DNA from: Oceaniglobus indicus
GTDB lineage: Bacteria > Pseudomonadota > Alphaproteobacteria > Rhodobacterales > Rhodobacteraceae
Reading direction: 5' to 3'
Assembly: GCF_002751875.1 (NCBI RefSeq)
Contig: NZ_NMZM01000010.1
Location: 1 to 64,000 of the forward strand
DNA: 64,000 nt
Shown: one piece after another, positions 1 through 9,194 of the stretch
How positions within the stretch are numbered: the stretch's first letter is position 1
Layout: the number at the start of each line of letters is the position of its first letter
Made by a program: the position numbers and the translations under genes
Notes under the pieces: generated by a model
What the model saw: the letters and a program-made list of their open reading frames with translations, nothing else
Told to the model about the DNA's origin: nothing
The model's database searches: none

Positions 1-248
1 GCCTCGTCAGCGCCGCCGGTGAAGAGGGTTCTAAGGTTATCACCCAATACCCGCAAGCAGATTCTGAAAGAAATGTGGAACTTTTCTGGTTATTTTGATT
101 TATCTTTGTTTATCAGCATGATGCAGGTCCAGCTGAGGGAGCAAATCCCGCATTTTTAGCCGCTTGAGCGCACTTCCGTTGGGTAAGGATGGCGGGTTTT
201 GCGGCACGACCCGAGTCGGATCGGGCCGATATGCCCGAATCCGCCGAG
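1..248. other. Left-edge stretch without a recognised gene
   Basis: No complete gene is visible here. Two plus-strand frames are open from the window edge, one to a stop at about 98 and one to a stop at about 159. Either could be the end of a gene lying to the left, but neither translation is recognisable. Bases about 60-125 are clearly more AT-rich than the surroundings, as expected for a spacer. The stretch lies downstream of msrQ, which ends at 249 on the minus strand. Confidence 0.4.
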
Positions 249-869
249 TCAGCTTTCGCCGCGCGCGGCCTGCAGGACCGCCGGGTTGGGCAAGCGCAGC
301 GCGAGAAGGAACAGGATCGCGCCGAGATAAAGCAGCGGCTCGATCTGCCAGCCCTTCACCAGCATCACCCAATGCACCGCACCAAGCACCACCGATACAT
401 AGACCAGCTTGTGCAGCCGCTGCCACGCCTTGGGCCCCAGCCGGCGGATCGACCAGGTATTGGATGTCACGGCCAGCGGGATCAGCAGCAGGAACGCCGC
501 CATGCCCACCGTGATATAGGGCCGTTTGACGATGTCGGCCCAGATCTGGCCCGGCAACTGGACGTCCAGCACCAGCCAGACCAACAGGTGCAGAGAGATC
601 AGGTAGAACACCATCAAGCCCAGCGCGCGGCGAAACTTGATGAGGTGTATGCCGAAAAAGCGGCGAAGCGGTGTGATGCAAAGCGATGCGATCAGCACCT
701 GCAAGCCCAGCTCGCCCAAGCGATGTTCGAGGGCGCGAATGGGTTCGACCCCCAGGCCGCCGGTGAACCCGAGATAAAGCCACCAGAACGGCACCGCCCC
801 CAGCACGACATAGATGGGCCATGTCGGCAGGGGTCGCAGCGCGCCGTTTATGCGTCGCGCCAGCGCCAT
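249..869 (-). CDS. msrQ: MsrQ, heme-binding membrane subunit of the periplasmic methionine-sulfoxide reductase
   Basis: This 206-residue inner-membrane cytochrome b passes electrons from the quinone pool or a flavin to MsrP, which repairs oxidised methionines in periplasmic proteins. About six hydrophobic segments span residues 17-195. His94, His153 and His166 sit in membrane segments where the family (ferric-reductase-like transmembrane domain, formerly YedZ) binds heme. The length matches the family. The start ATG overlaps the msrP stop by one base (TGATG), so the two are almost certainly translated as a coupled pair. Confidence 0.95.
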   Translation of the reverse strand: MALARRINGALRPLPTWPIYVVLGAVPFWWLYLGFTGGLGVEPIRALEHRLGELGLQVLIASLCITPLRRFFGIHLIKFRRALGLMVFYLISLHLLVWLVLDVQLPGQIWADIVKRPYITVGMAAFLLLIPLAVTSNTWSIRRLGPKAWQRLHKLVYVSVVLGAVHWVMLVKGWQIEPLLYLGAILFLLALRLPNPAVLQAARGES

Positions 870-1798
870 CAGAAGTTGGCCCGAAGATCCATGCCGTCAT
901 AAAGCGACGCCACCTGGTCGCCATAGCCGTTGAACTTCTGCGTCTCGACCCGCTTGGCGAAGAACCCGCCACCGACCTTGCGTTCGGTCGCCTGGCTCCA
1001 GCGGGGATGGTCGACTTCGGGGTTCACGTTGCTGTAAAACCCGTATTCGCGGGCATTGGCCATGTTCCAGCTTGTCGGCGGCTCGGTCTCGGTGACGGAA
1101 ATCCGCACGATCGACTTGATCGACTTGAAACCGTACTTCCACGGCACCACCAGGCGCAGGGGCGCGCCGTTCTGGTTGGGCATCGGTTCGTCATACAGGC
1201 CGGTGGCCAGAATCGTCAGCGGGTTCATCGCTTCGTCCAGCCGCAAGCCCTCGCGATAGGGCCAGTCGAGATAGCCGCGCGCCAATCCCGGCATCACGTC
1301 GGGCAGAACCGCGGTTTCGAAGGCGACGTATTTGCCCGCGGGCTGCACGCCGACCCGATTCAGCAGGTCGGCCAGTTCGAATCCGATCCACGGCACGACC
1401 ATCGACCACGCCTCGACACAGCGGAGGCGATAGATCCGCTCTTCCAGATCGACGCCCTTCATGATGTCGTCGAAGCCGTAATCACCCGGCTTGTCGACCA
1501 GACCGTCGATCTTTACCGTCCACGGATCGGTCACCATCTTGCCGGCATAGCGCGCGGGATCTTCCTTGCCGGTGCCGAACTCGTAGAAGTTGTTATAGTT
1601 CGTGATCTCTTCCAGCGTGTTCAGCGGCGCATCCGTGGAATATGCCGACGGGCTTGCGTTCAACTGGGCCAACGCCGGACTGGCGATCGCCCCGAGTCCC
1701 GCGGCACCCGCACCGGCCATCCATTGACGCCGGTTCATGAACACGGATTTCGGGGTCACGTCGGACCAGTTCAGGTCACTCTTGTATCGTCCGGCCAT
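869..1798 (-). CDS. msrP: MsrP, molybdopterin catalytic subunit of protein-methionine-sulfoxide reductase
   Basis: This is a 309-residue periplasmic molybdoenzyme that reduces methionine sulfoxide in exported proteins using electrons from MsrQ. The N-terminus carries a twin-arginine signal (Arg23-Arg24 followed by a Gly/Ala-rich stretch ending in ALAQ near residue 45). The sulfite-oxidase-type fold has the expected molybdenum-ligating Cys127 in the RLRCVEAW motif. I chose the start at 1798 because an AAGGAG ribosome site precedes it and because the frame upstream of it has no family similarity. It forms an operon with msrQ. Confidence 0.95.
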   Translation of the reverse strand: MAGRYKSDLNWSDVTPKSVFMNRRQWMAGAGAAGLGAIASPALAQLNASPSAYSTDAPLNTLEEITNYNNFYEFGTGKEDPARYAGKMVTDPWTVKIDGLVDKPGDYGFDDIMKGVDLEERIYRLRCVEAWSMVVPWIGFELADLLNRVGVQPAGKYVAFETAVLPDVMPGLARGYLDWPYREGLRLDEAMNPLTILATGLYDEPMPNQNGAPLRLVVPWKYGFKSIKSIVRISVTETEPPTSWNMANAREYGFYSNVNPEVDHPRWSQATERKVGGGFFAKRVETQKFNGYGDQVASLYDGMDLRANF

Positions 1799-2131
1799 GG
1801 TGGCTCCTTCTCTGAACAGTGATGCCTTCTGGTAACCTATATCGCGCGCCTGGCGGCACAAACGATCCCGCCTCACGAAAGCGTTCCGGCCTGAAACACG
1901 TTGGTTTCGGCATCTTCCTTGAAGATACGTGGCCGCCGCCCCCGCGGTTTCGCGCCCAACAGATAAAACAATCGTGACTGGAAGCGCGAAACCGCCACGG
2001 CTTAGGCCGCGCGCCCCGCCGGTCAAGGCTTCAACATGGCGCAGTGGCGGATTTCGCCGGTGAACCGACGCGGTGAAACGACCGTAGAGAACCCGATGCC
2101 AACAACGGCAGCACCAAACGGGAGAAACACC
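1799..2131. promoter_or_regulatory. Divergent intergenic region with a 12-bp inverted repeat
   Basis: This 333-base spacer separates the divergent msrP and fasciclin genes and must hold both promoters, though I could not pick convincing -35/-10 pairs. Its clearest structure is a perfect 12-bp inverted repeat: GCGGTTTCGCGC at 1944-1955 and GCGCGAAACCGC at 1984-1995, around a 28-base AT-richer centre. It could be a regulator binding site or a transcript hairpin. No factor is identified. Confidence 0.45.
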
Positions 2132-2614
2132 ATGATCCGCAGAACCTTTGTCGCACTTGCCACGGCCACCGCCCTTGCATCGCCTGCCTTCGCGGCCGGC
2201 GGCTCGATGGACATCGTCGATACCGCTGTCGACAACGGCAGCTTCACGACACTCGCGGCGGCGCTGGAAGCGGCTGGACTGGTCGAGACCCTGAAGGGCG
2301 ATGGCCCGTTCACCGTGTTCGCACCGACCGATGACGCCTTTGCCGCCCTGCCCGAAGGCACCGTCGAAGACCTGCTGAAGCCCGAAAACAAGGACCAGCT
2401 GACGGCAATCCTGACCTATCATGTCGTTCCCGGCGCCGTCATGTCGGGTGACCTGAGCAATGGAATGATGGCCACCACGGTTCAGGGCGGCGACGTCACG
2501 ATCAACACCGAAGGCGGCGTCACGGTGAACGAGGCGAACGTGACCGCGGCGGATATCGAAGCCAGCAACGGCGTGATCCACGTCATCGACGCGGTGCTGA
2601 TGCCCCCGATGTGA
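2132..2614 (+). CDS. Secreted fasciclin (FAS1) domain protein
   Basis: This 160-residue protein has a Sec signal peptide (residues 1 to about 21, ending in an AFA-type cleavage motif) followed by a single FAS1 domain (about 27-158). The conserved FAS1 blocks are visible: [15 protein letters not shown], the YHVVPG segment, and the closing [15 protein letters not shown]1 domains mediate adhesion or protein interaction in the periplasm or outside the cell. The exact role here is unknown. The start follows a GGGAGA ribosome site. An earlier in-frame ATG at 2036 would destroy the signal peptide. A hairpin terminator follows at 2675. Confidence 0.9.
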   Translation: MIRRTFVALATATALASPAFAAGGSMDIVDTAVDNGSFTTLAAALEAAGLVETLKGDGPFTVFAPTDDAFAALPEGTVEDLLKPENKDQLTAILTYHVVPGAVMSGDLSNGMMATTVQGGDVTINTEGGVTVNEANVTAADIEASNGVIHVIDAVLMPPM

Positions 2615-2674
2615 TCACCACGCCTGCGAATGCAGATCGCGCGCCCCTTTGGCCGCGTTGCGCACGATGAGGAA

Positions 2675-2703
2675 AACGGGCGGTCGTTCTGCGGCCGCCC
2701 GTT
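2675..2703 (+). terminator. Hairpin after the fasciclin gene
   Basis: AACGGGCGG (2675-2683) pairs perfectly with CCGCCCGTT (2695-2703), enclosing 11 bases. The hairpin lies about 60 bases after the fasciclin stop and before the convergent CDF gene. No strong T-run follows on either strand, so termination efficiency is uncertain. Confidence 0.5.
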
Positions 2704-2756
2704 GCCGTTCCACCGGCGGGACGCTGAGGTAAACCGCGCCCCGACCGGCAATCGGT

Positions 2757-3647
2757 TCAGGTATCGCCGCGCCAGATGTCCTTGTGAATGATCACGTCAC
2801 AGCGCGGATATTGCGTCAGGATGGCCCGGCGCAGCGCCGCGCCGATGGCATGGGCCTCTTCCAGGCTTTGGTGTCCGTCCAACTCGATATGCAGATTGAC
2901 GAAGACGACGCTTCCCGCGGTGCGTGTCTTGAGATCGTGAAAGCCATGGACGCCGGGCCAGTCCCGCACGATTGCTTCGATCCCGGCAACCATGGACGGA
3001 TCGGCGACCCGGTCCATCAGCGCGTCGCAGGCGCCGCGCCCGATCCGCACGGCACCGACGGCCAGAAAGATCGCCGCCCCCAGCGCAACGAGGGAATCGA
3101 CCTGCGTCAGACCGAATGCCGACGACGCCCAGAGAGACAGAAGCGCGCCGACCGTCGGGATCAGGTCACCGAGATAATGCATCTGATCGGCGCGCACGAC
3201 GCGGTTGGACGTGCGCCGCGCCACCCGCCCCTGCCAGAGGATCAGGCCAAGCGTCAGGATCAGCGACAGCACCATGACGATCATCCCGTCGCCCTCGCGC
3301 GTCAGCGGCGCGGGCGTGTCGCGCCAAAGCCGGACCAGGGCGGCGACCGCGATCAGCCCGGCGGACGTCAGGATGAACAGCGCCTGGACAAGCGCGGCCA
3401 GGTCTTCGGCCGACGTGTGACCGAACGCGTGATCCTCGTCGGGCGGGCGCGCGGCATAGGTGATCGCCGCAAGCGCGCCCAGCGACATGATCAGGTCCAT
3501 CCCCGAATCCGCCAGTGACGCGGCGACCGACAACGACCCGGTGGTGGAAAACGCCCAAATCTTCGCAAGCACGAGAACAACCGCGACGGCGACCGCGGCA
3601 AGGCCGGCGGATTGGTTCAGGCGGGTATGGGCGGGATCGTTCGACAT
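2757..3647 (-). CDS. Cation diffusion facilitator (CDF) metal efflux protein, FieF-like
   Basis: This 296-residue inner-membrane metal/proton antiporter of the CDF family is expected to export Fe2+, Zn2+ or related divalent ions. The membrane zinc site is intact: Asp47 and Asp51 in ADSGMD, and His157 and Asp161 in HYLGD. The second FieF site is present as Asp70, His73 and His77. A cytoplasmic ferredoxin-like domain occupies about residues 208-292. The length matches the family. No regulator lies beside it, and the metal specificity is inferred only from the fold. Confidence 0.93.
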   Translation of the reverse strand: MSNDPAHTRLNQSAGLAAVAVAVVLVLAKIWAFSTTGSLSVAASLADSGMDLIMSLGALAAITYAARPPDEDHAFGHTSAEDLAALVQALFILTSAGLIAVAALVRLWRDTPAPLTREGDGMIVMVLSLILTLGLILWQGRVARRTSNRVVRADQMHYLGDLIPTVGALLSLWASSAFGLTQVDSLVALGAAIFLAVGAVRIGRGACDALMDRVADPSMVAGIEAIVRDWPGVHGFHDLKTRTAGSVVFVNLHIELDGHQSLEEAHAIGAALRRAILTQYPRCDVIIHKDIWRGDT

Positions 3648-3691
3648 TCTGTGGTGCTAGCCTTTGCACCGGGGCGATACAAGACGGATGG

Positions 3692-4231
3692 TCAGTCGCG
3701 CACTTCGTCCGCCATCACACCCCACAGCGCGGTCTTCTGGACCCACCCCTTGTGGCCATCCTTGCGGATCTCGCACCATTCGACCGTGCAGGCGCCAAGC
3801 CGCGCGATCACGCCCTTTTCCGCAATCGCCTCGACGTGGGAATCGCTCTGCGGCCGGGCCATCAGATTCGTGCTCGCCGACTCGACGATCACGGTGCGCA
3901 CCCCCGACAACAGCGAATAATGCACCCAGCCGCCGGCGCCGTCGATATCGCGCACCTGGCGCCAATGGCCGAATTCGGCGGTGATGCGCAACGGCAGATC
4001 CTTGCGCCGATAGACCCAGTCGATGCGATGCGACAGCGACGGCCCACGCCGCACGTTGCCTTCCGTCGCCTTCATCGAAACAAAGCGCGGAATCGGCAGG
4101 TTCGTCACCTGCCCCCGCTTCACTTCGGCATGTGCCGCGCCGCCGACAAGCGACACCATCAGCGCCACCAGCGGCACAAGTGTCGAGAAAGCGGCGGGAA
4201 CCGCGCGAAAAACCGTTTGAATGTAGATCAT
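3692..4231 (-). CDS. Exported bacterial SH3-domain protein
   Basis: The 179-residue product has an N-terminal hydrophobic signal (about residues 8-35, cleavage after AHA) and two SH3-like segments (about 57-110 and 118-172), of the type seen in SH3_4 envelope proteins. The first repeat contains the typical NVRRGPS start and WVHY segment. Such domains usually bind peptidoglycan or peptides in the periplasm. The start at 4231 follows AGGTGG. A longer frame to 4318 has no support. No partner genes are apparent, and the hydroxyacid dehydrogenase next door is divergent. Confidence 0.85.
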   Translation of the reverse strand: MIYIQTVFRAVPAAFSTLVPLVALMVSLVGGAAHAEVKRGQVTNLPIPRFVSMKATEGNVRRGPSLSHRIDWVYRRKDLPLRITAEFGHWRQVRDIDGAGGWVHYSLLSGVRTVIVESASTNLMARPQSDSHVEAIAEKGVIARLGACTVEWCEIRKDGHKGWVQKTALWGVMADEVRD

Positions 4232-4387
4232 GTCCACCTGCCCGTTCAAAGAACGACTTGCCTGATTTTGCCCCTTGGATCCGCCGGGATTTCCGGCGCC
4301 GGGATCTGTCAGCCGCACTTGCGGCCCGCCCCGTTACACGGCACCTTGCAAGGACTGCACAACGAAGAAAAGAATGGAGACCCGACC

Positions 4388-5374
4388 ATGCCATCAAAGC
4401 GCCTGAGTGTTGTCGTTACGCGACGGTTGCCCGAGGTGGTGGAAACCCGGATGTCCGAACTTTTCGACGTCAAGCTGCGCTCAGACGACACGCCCATGGG
4501 GCGCGATGAACTGGCCGATGCGGTGCGCCATGCCGACGTTCTGGTGCCCACGGTGACCGACCGGATCGATGCCGCGCTGCTGGCTCAGACCGGCGAGCGG
4601 CTGAAGCTGATCGCCCATTACGGCGCGGGGGTCGACCGGCTGGACGTGGCGACCGCACGCCAACGGGGCATCCTGGTGTCGAACACGCCCGGCGTCGTCA
4701 CCGACGATACCGCCGACATGACGCTGGCCCTGATCCTGGCGGTGACGCGGCGGATTCCCGAAGGCCTGGCCGCCATGCAATCGGGCGATTGGGGCGGCTG
4801 GGCGCCCACGGCGTTTCTGGGCGGGCGGATCGGCGGGCGGCGCCTGGGGATCCTGGGGATGGGACGGATCGGCCAGGCCGTCGCGCGACGGGCCAGCGCC
4901 TTCGGGATGCAGATCCATTACCACAACCGCAAGCGCCTGCGTTCCTCGGTCGAGGACGATCTGGGCGCGACCTATTGGGAAAGCCTGGACCAGATGGTCA
5001 GCCGGATGGACGTGCTTTCGGTCAACTGTCCGCATACGCCGTCCACGTTCCATCTGATGAACGCGCGCCGCCTGAAGCTGATGAAGCCGACCGCAGTGAT
5101 CGTGAACACCTCGCGCGGCGAGGTGATCGACGAGAACGCACTGACCCGCGGCCTGCGCGCCGGCGAGATCGCGGGCGCCGGGCTGGACGTGTTCGAACGT
5201 GGCCACGAGATCAACCCGCAACTGCGCGCCCTGTCCAACGTCGTGCTGCTGCCGCACATGGGGTCTGCCACCGTGGAAGGGCGGATCGAGATGGGCGAGA
5301 AGGTGATCGTCAACATCAAGACCTTCGCCGACGGCCACCGCCCGCCGGACCTGGTGTTGCCAGGGATGTTGTGA
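4388..5374 (+). CDS. D-isomer 2-hydroxyacid dehydrogenase (glyoxylate/hydroxypyruvate reductase type)
   Basis: The 328-residue NAD(P)-dependent enzyme would interconvert a 2-oxoacid and a D-2-hydroxyacid, most likely glyoxylate/glycolate or hydroxypyruvate/D-glycerate. The Rossmann motif GILGMGRIG lies in the middle. The catalytic Arg (NTSRGEVID), Glu (VFERGHEI region) and His (LLPHMGSAT) are all present. The start at 4388 follows a GGAGA site. A much longer frame reaching back to 3515 is an artefact of high GC. It ends 8 bases before the convergent PAS-protein gene. Confidence 0.9.
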   Translation: MPSKRLSVVVTRRLPEVVETRMSELFDVKLRSDDTPMGRDELADAVRHADVLVPTVTDRIDAALLAQTGERLKLIAHYGAGVDRLDVATARQRGILVSNTPGVVTDDTADMTLALILAVTRRIPEGLAAMQSGDWGGWAPTAFLGGRIGGRRLGILGMGRIGQAVARRASAFGMQIHYHNRKRLRSSVEDDLGATYWESLDQMVSRMDVLSVNCPHTPSTFHLMNARRLKLMKPTAVIVNTSRGEVIDENALTRGLRAGEIAGAGLDVFERGHEINPQLRALSNVVLLPHMGSATVEGRIEMGEKVIVNIKTFADGHRPPDLVLPGML

Positions 5375-5382
5375 GCGCCGGC

Positions 5383-6093
5383 TCAGAGGCCGAAGCGTTC
5401 GCTGACGTCGTCCAGCATCATCACGATTCCGGCGGTCGCACCGTCGCTTGCGCGCATTGGCGCCATCTCGCACTCCATCACCCTCAACCCGATCCCGGGC
5501 AGGTCGAGCGGATAGGTGTAAAGCTGCCGCTCGCCGCCCATCGCCCTTTCCATCCGGCCGCGCGCCCGCGTCAGGTACCGGTGGCTGCCGACGAGTTCAG
5601 CGATGTGGCGGCCGATGATCTTGCGCCGTGGCAGCGTATAGAAGATGGCGTTGGGACGTGAAAATGCCATGACTTGGTGATCCGGGCTGTACAGCGAACA
5701 GCGGATCGTCGCGCCGTTCACGATATCGCCGATCGCGGACGCATCGGTCGTCCGGTTCAGCATCCGGTCGATCAGTTCACGCTCGCGCGCGACGGCGGCC
5801 GGTTCACAACACGACCGCCTGATGCACTTGCCGGCCAGCAGGTCCAGCGCGATCCGCAAATCGCGAAATGCCTGCGATCCCGCCACCCGTGCGCGCGCCC
5901 GATGCAGGAAGAAATCGACCTTGGCGCGCAACTCGGCTTCGCATTCGGGCGCCAGGCCCTCGATACGGTCCATCAAATCGGACGCATGGCGCGTCAGGTG
6001 CACCGTTTGTTCCAAGGGTGCACCGAACGTCAGGCTTCGGTTCAGACGTAATTCAGTCAGCCGGAAATCGGCGATCAGGCGCACAATACGCAT
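5383..6093 (-). CDS. PAS-fold protein of unknown function
   Basis: This is a 236-residue cytoplasmic protein. Residues about 125-232 resemble a PAS domain, including the stretch around RPNAIFYTLPRRKIIG and a closing DDVSE typical of PAS_4-like folds. The N-terminal half is alpha-helical in character, with a Cys-containing segment near residue 92, and is unrecognised. There is no kinase, GGDEF or DNA-binding domain, so it may act as a sensor that binds another protein. It is divergent from csbD, and a 16-bp palindrome lies between them at 6122. Confidence 0.65.
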   Translation of the reverse strand: MRIVRLIADFRLTELRLNRSLTFGAPLEQTVHLTRHASDLMDRIEGLAPECEAELRAKVDFFLHRARARVAGSQAFRDLRIALDLLAGKCIRRSCCEPAAVARERELIDRMLNRTTDASAIGDIVNGATIRCSLYSPDHQVMAFSRPNAIFYTLPRRKIIGRHIAELVGSHRYLTRARGRMERAMGGERQLYTYPLDLPGIGLRVMECEMAPMRASDGATAGIVMMLDDVSERFGL

Positions 6094-6121
6094 TCGTGAA
6101 ATTCACTTTGGCTCTATTTTC

Positions 6122-6137
6122 ATAACGGTACCGTTAT
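6122..6137. promoter_or_regulatory. 16-bp perfect palindrome between the PAS gene and csbD
   Basis: The sequence ATAACGGTACCGTTAT is fully self-complementary. It lies 29 bases upstream of the PAS-protein start and 122 bases upstream of csbD, in an otherwise AT-leaning spacer. Its shape fits an operator for a dimeric regulator serving one or both divergent genes. No regulator is identified. Confidence 0.4.
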
Positions 6138-6259
6138 ACATTGATTCTCACAAGAAAAAGGATCGTCCGCCCGACGAATGTGTGGGGGAACCAAACACCG
6201 CACCGCGTGTTGATCGCCCAAGGACGCACCAGCGTCGAATTGACAAAGAGGAACGCGTT

Positions 6260-6463
6260 ATGAATTGGGATCAAGTCAAAGGTAACTGGAAGGTCATGAA
6301 GGGCAGCGCCAAGGCGAAATGGGGCGAACTGACCGATGACGAACTGGACGAAGCCGCCGGCGAGCGTGACAAGCTGGAAGGCAAGATCCAAGCAAAGTAC
6401 GGCAAGACCAAGGAACAGGCCCGTGACGAAGTCGACGCCTGGATGGCCGAAAACGACCGGTGA
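6260..6463 (+). CDS. CsbD family stress protein
   Basis: This 67-residue, highly charged, hydrophilic protein belongs to the CsbD family (starts MNWDQVKGNWK, ends in a lysine/glutamate-rich helix). Members are abundant general-stress proteins without an assigned biochemical activity. The start is preceded by an AAGAGGAAC-type ribosome site, and a strong terminator follows 30 bases after the stop, so it is a single-gene unit. A GGAAC...CGTT pair upstream (6187-6209) recalls the EcfG general-stress promoter, but its 14-base spacer is too short. Confidence 0.92.
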   Translation: MNWDQVKGNWKVMKGSAKAKWGELTDDELDEAAGERDKLEGKIQAKYGKTKEQARDEVDAWMAENDR

Positions 6464-6492
6464 TCGAAACAGACATCTGACGTGATACGATA

Positions 6493-6515
6493 GGGGGGCA
6501 TTTGCCCCCCTTTTT
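6493..6515 (+). terminator. Rho-independent terminator of csbD
   Basis: A 7-bp perfect stem (GGGGGGC at 6493-6499, GCCCCCC at 6504-6510) with a four-base ATTT loop is followed by five T residues. This is a classical intrinsic terminator. Confidence 0.9.
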
Positions 6516-6627
6516 CGTGGCCGCGATCAGGTTCAGGTCGGTTTTTGACGCTGTTGCGTCGGCACCTGCGCGCGCGCGTTCCATGCGTCCTGCACAGTGG
6601 CCGCAGTCGCGCGAAAGGATCCCGCCC

Positions 6628-9120
6628 ATGAAGACCCATGTCAAAGCTCTGGTTGTCGGCGGCGGTGCTGTCGGGGCATCGGTGGCCTATCATCTGGCGA
6701 AGGCGGGATGGTCCGACGTGATGTTGCTGGAACGCGACGCGCTGACTGCGGGGTCGACGTGGCACGCGGCAGGCTTGCTGCCCTATTTCAACATGTCCTA
6801 CGCCACGACGCATATCCACGACCGCTCGATCAAGCTCTACAAGACGCTTGAGGCCGAAACCGGGCTGAACGCCGGATTTTCGGTCGTCGGCAACCTACGC
6901 ATGGCCCAAAGCACGGCGCGCATGGACGAATACATGCTCTATGCGACCACCGCCGAAACCTGCGGCGTGCCGTTCGAATGGCTGACCCCGGCGCAGATCA
7001 GGGACCGCTGGCCGCTGGTCAGGACCGAAGACCTGGAAGGCGCGATCTTCCACCCCACCGATGGCTATATCAACCCCGCCGACGTGACCGAGGCTATGGC
7101 CAAGGGCGCACGCCAGCACGGCGCCACCATCGAACGCCGCTGGCAGGTGGATGGATACGCATGGACCGGCGATCACTGGGACGTCACCGTGACGAAGATG
7201 GTGGAAAAGGGCGGCAACCTGGTGCCGTCCGAAGAAACGCAGGTGATCCACGCCGAACATGTCGTCACCTGCACCGGCAATCATGCGCAACGCACGGCGC
7301 GCCTGCTGGGCATCAAGATGCCCGCGATCCCGGTGGAACATCAGTTCATCGTCACCGAACCGGACCCCGCGCTGGTCGAATGGCGCAAGACCAATCCCCA
7401 GCATCCCGTCCTGCGCGACGCCGACGCCAAATGGTATGTGCGCGAAGAACGGGGCGGCTGGATCCTCGGCCCCTATGAGCGGAACGCGCCGGCGCGGTTC
7501 GCCTATGGCGTGCCCGACAGCTTCCGCGCCGATCTGTTCCCCCTCGATCTGGACCGGATCGAAGAGGAATACATGTCGATGATCCACCGCATCCCGTCAT
7601 CGGAAAACTGCGGGCTGAAGGACGATTTCAACGGCCCGATCTGTTACACCCCCGATGGCAATCCGCTGGTGGGTCCGGCGCCGGGGCTGCGCAACATGTG
7701 GCTGGCCGAAGGGTTTTCCTTTGGCATCACTGCGGCGGGTGGCACCGGCCATTACCTAGCCCAACTGATGGTCGACGGCGAGGCCGAGATCGACATGGCG
7801 TCGCTGGATCCGAAACGGTTCGGTCAGGACTGGATGACCACCGAATACGCGGTGAAGAAGAACGAAGAGGCGTATAAACACGTCTATATCCTGCACCACC
7901 CGGACGAGGAACGCTCCGCCGCCCGGCCCCTGCGCACCTCGCCGGCCTATGACCGGCAGGCCGCCCGCGGCGCACAGTTCGGCCAGGTGAACGGTTGGGA
8001 GCGGCCGAATTACTTCGCCCCCGCCGGGTTCGACGACCACGCCGCGCGCAGCTTTCGCCATGGCGGCTGGTGGCCCCATGCGGTGGCCGAAGCCGAGGCG
8101 ATCCGCACCGGCGCAGGGCTGATCGACGCCACGGCGTTTACCAAGCACCGGGTCAAGGGGCCGGGGGCGACCACGTTCCTCGACTGGTTCACCACCAACA
8201 GACTGCCCAAGGTGGGCCGGATCAACCTGACCTATGCCTTGACCGACGCCGGGACGACGCGCAGCGAATACACCATCGTCCGCCTGGCCGAGAACGATTA
8301 TTACCTGATCTCGGCCGGCGCCTGGACGGCCTATGACGCCGATTACCTGCTGAAGGCGGTCGAGGATCGCGAACCCGATTTCGGCCGGATCGACGTTCAG
8401 GATGTCACAACGCAATGGGGCGTCTTCGCCATCGCCGGCCCGAAATCGCGCGCCGTGCTGAACGACCTGGTGCGCGACGCCGATCCCGCCACGGTCCTGT
8501 CGAACAAGCGGTTCCCTTGGCTGTCGATGCGCGACATCGAACTGGGCATGTGCCCCGTGCGCGCGATCCGCGTCGCCTATACCGGCGAGCTGGGATGGGA
8601 GCTGCACCATCCGATCGAGATGCAGAATTACCTGTTCGACCGGCTGATGAACGCGGGCGAACCCCACGGTCTGAAACTGGTCGGCGCGCGGGCGCAGAAC
8701 TGGCTGAGGCAGGAAAAATCCTATCGCGCCTTCGGCACCGAACTGGGACGCGACGCGACCCCGCTCGAGGCCGGTCTGGATCGCTTCGTCGATCTGGCGA
8801 AGGACTTCCGGGGCAAGCAGGCGATGGCGGCGACCGGCATCCGCTCGCGCTGCGTGACGTTCCTGGTCGACGGGCCGGAAGGCGCCAGCCCCTGGGGGCG
8901 CGAGGCCTTGTATCGCGGTGATACCCGCGTCGGACGCCTGACATCGGGCGGCTGGTCGGTCGCCTTCGGGCGTTCGATCGCAATGGGATACGTCCGCCCC
9001 GATCTGGCGGAACCCGGCACGCGGCTAAAGGTGCGCATGTTCCGCGAGCTCTGGGACGCCGAGGTGACCGAAGACAGCCCCTATGACCCGACCAACGCCG
9101 CGATCCGGATCGACGGCTGA
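6628..9120 (+). CDS. Dimethylglycine/sarcosine dehydrogenase-like FAD and folate enzyme
   Basis: This 830-residue enzyme has the four-domain architecture of dimethylglycine and sarcosine dehydrogenases: an FAD-binding DAO domain (about 1-370, with GGGAVGASVAYHLAKAG at the N-terminus), an FAO_M segment, and a folate-binding GcvT domain plus GcvT C-terminal barrel (about 430-815). His46 in STWHAAGL is at the position that carries covalent FAD in the mammalian enzymes. It would oxidatively demethylate an N-methylated amine and pass the carbon to tetrahydrofolate. No neighbouring gene specifies the substrate, so the assignment stops at family level. The start follows an AAAGGA site. Confidence 0.85.
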   Translation: MKTHVKALVVGGGAVGASVAYHLAKAGWSDVMLLERDALTAGSTWHAAGLLPYFNMSYATTHIHDRSIKLYKTLEAETGLNAGFSVVGNLRMAQSTARMDEYMLYATTAETCGVPFEWLTPAQIRDRWPLVRTEDLEGAIFHPTDGYINPADVTEAMAKGARQHGATIERRWQVDGYAWTGDHWDVTVTKMVEKGGNLVPSEETQVIHAEHVVTCTGNHAQRTARLLGIKMPAIPVEHQFIVTEPDPALVEWRKTNPQHPVLRDADAKWYVREERGGWILGPYERNAPARFAYGVPDSFRADLFPLDLDRIEEEYMSMIHRIPSSENCGLKDDFNGPICYTPDGNPLVGPAPGLRNMWLAEGFSFGITAAGGTGHYLAQLMVDGEAEIDMASLDPKRFGQDWMTTEYAVKKNEEAYKHVYILHHPDEERSAARPLRTSPAYDRQAARGAQFGQVNGWERPNYFAPAGFDDHAARSFRHGGWWPHAVAEAEAIRTGAGLIDATAFTKHRVKGPGATTFLDWFTTNRLPKVGRINLTYALTDAGTTRSEYTIVRLAENDYYLISAGAWTAYDADYLLKAVEDREPDFGRIDVQDVTTQWGVFAIAGPKSRAVLNDLVRDADPATVLSNKRFPWLSMRDIELGMCPVRAIRVAYTGELGWELHHPIEMQNYLFDRLMNAGEPHGLKLVGARAQNWLRQEKSYRAFGTELGRDATPLEAGLDRFVDLAKDFRGKQAMAATGIRSRCVTFLVDGPEGASPWGREALYRGDTRVGRLTSGGWSVAFGRSIAMGYVRPDLAEPGTRLKVRMFRELWDAEVTEDSPYDPTNAAIRIDG

Positions 9121-9194
9121 CACCCGCCGGTGCGGGGCGTCGGCATCTTCCGCCGCCCCCCGCCCGCGTCTATGGTCCCGCAAAACAGGGGACC

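Noticed and set aside
6187-6209. EcfG-type general-stress promoter upstream of csbD
   Set aside because: GGAAC and CGTT are present but the spacer is 14 bases, not the usual 16-17, so I did not call it.
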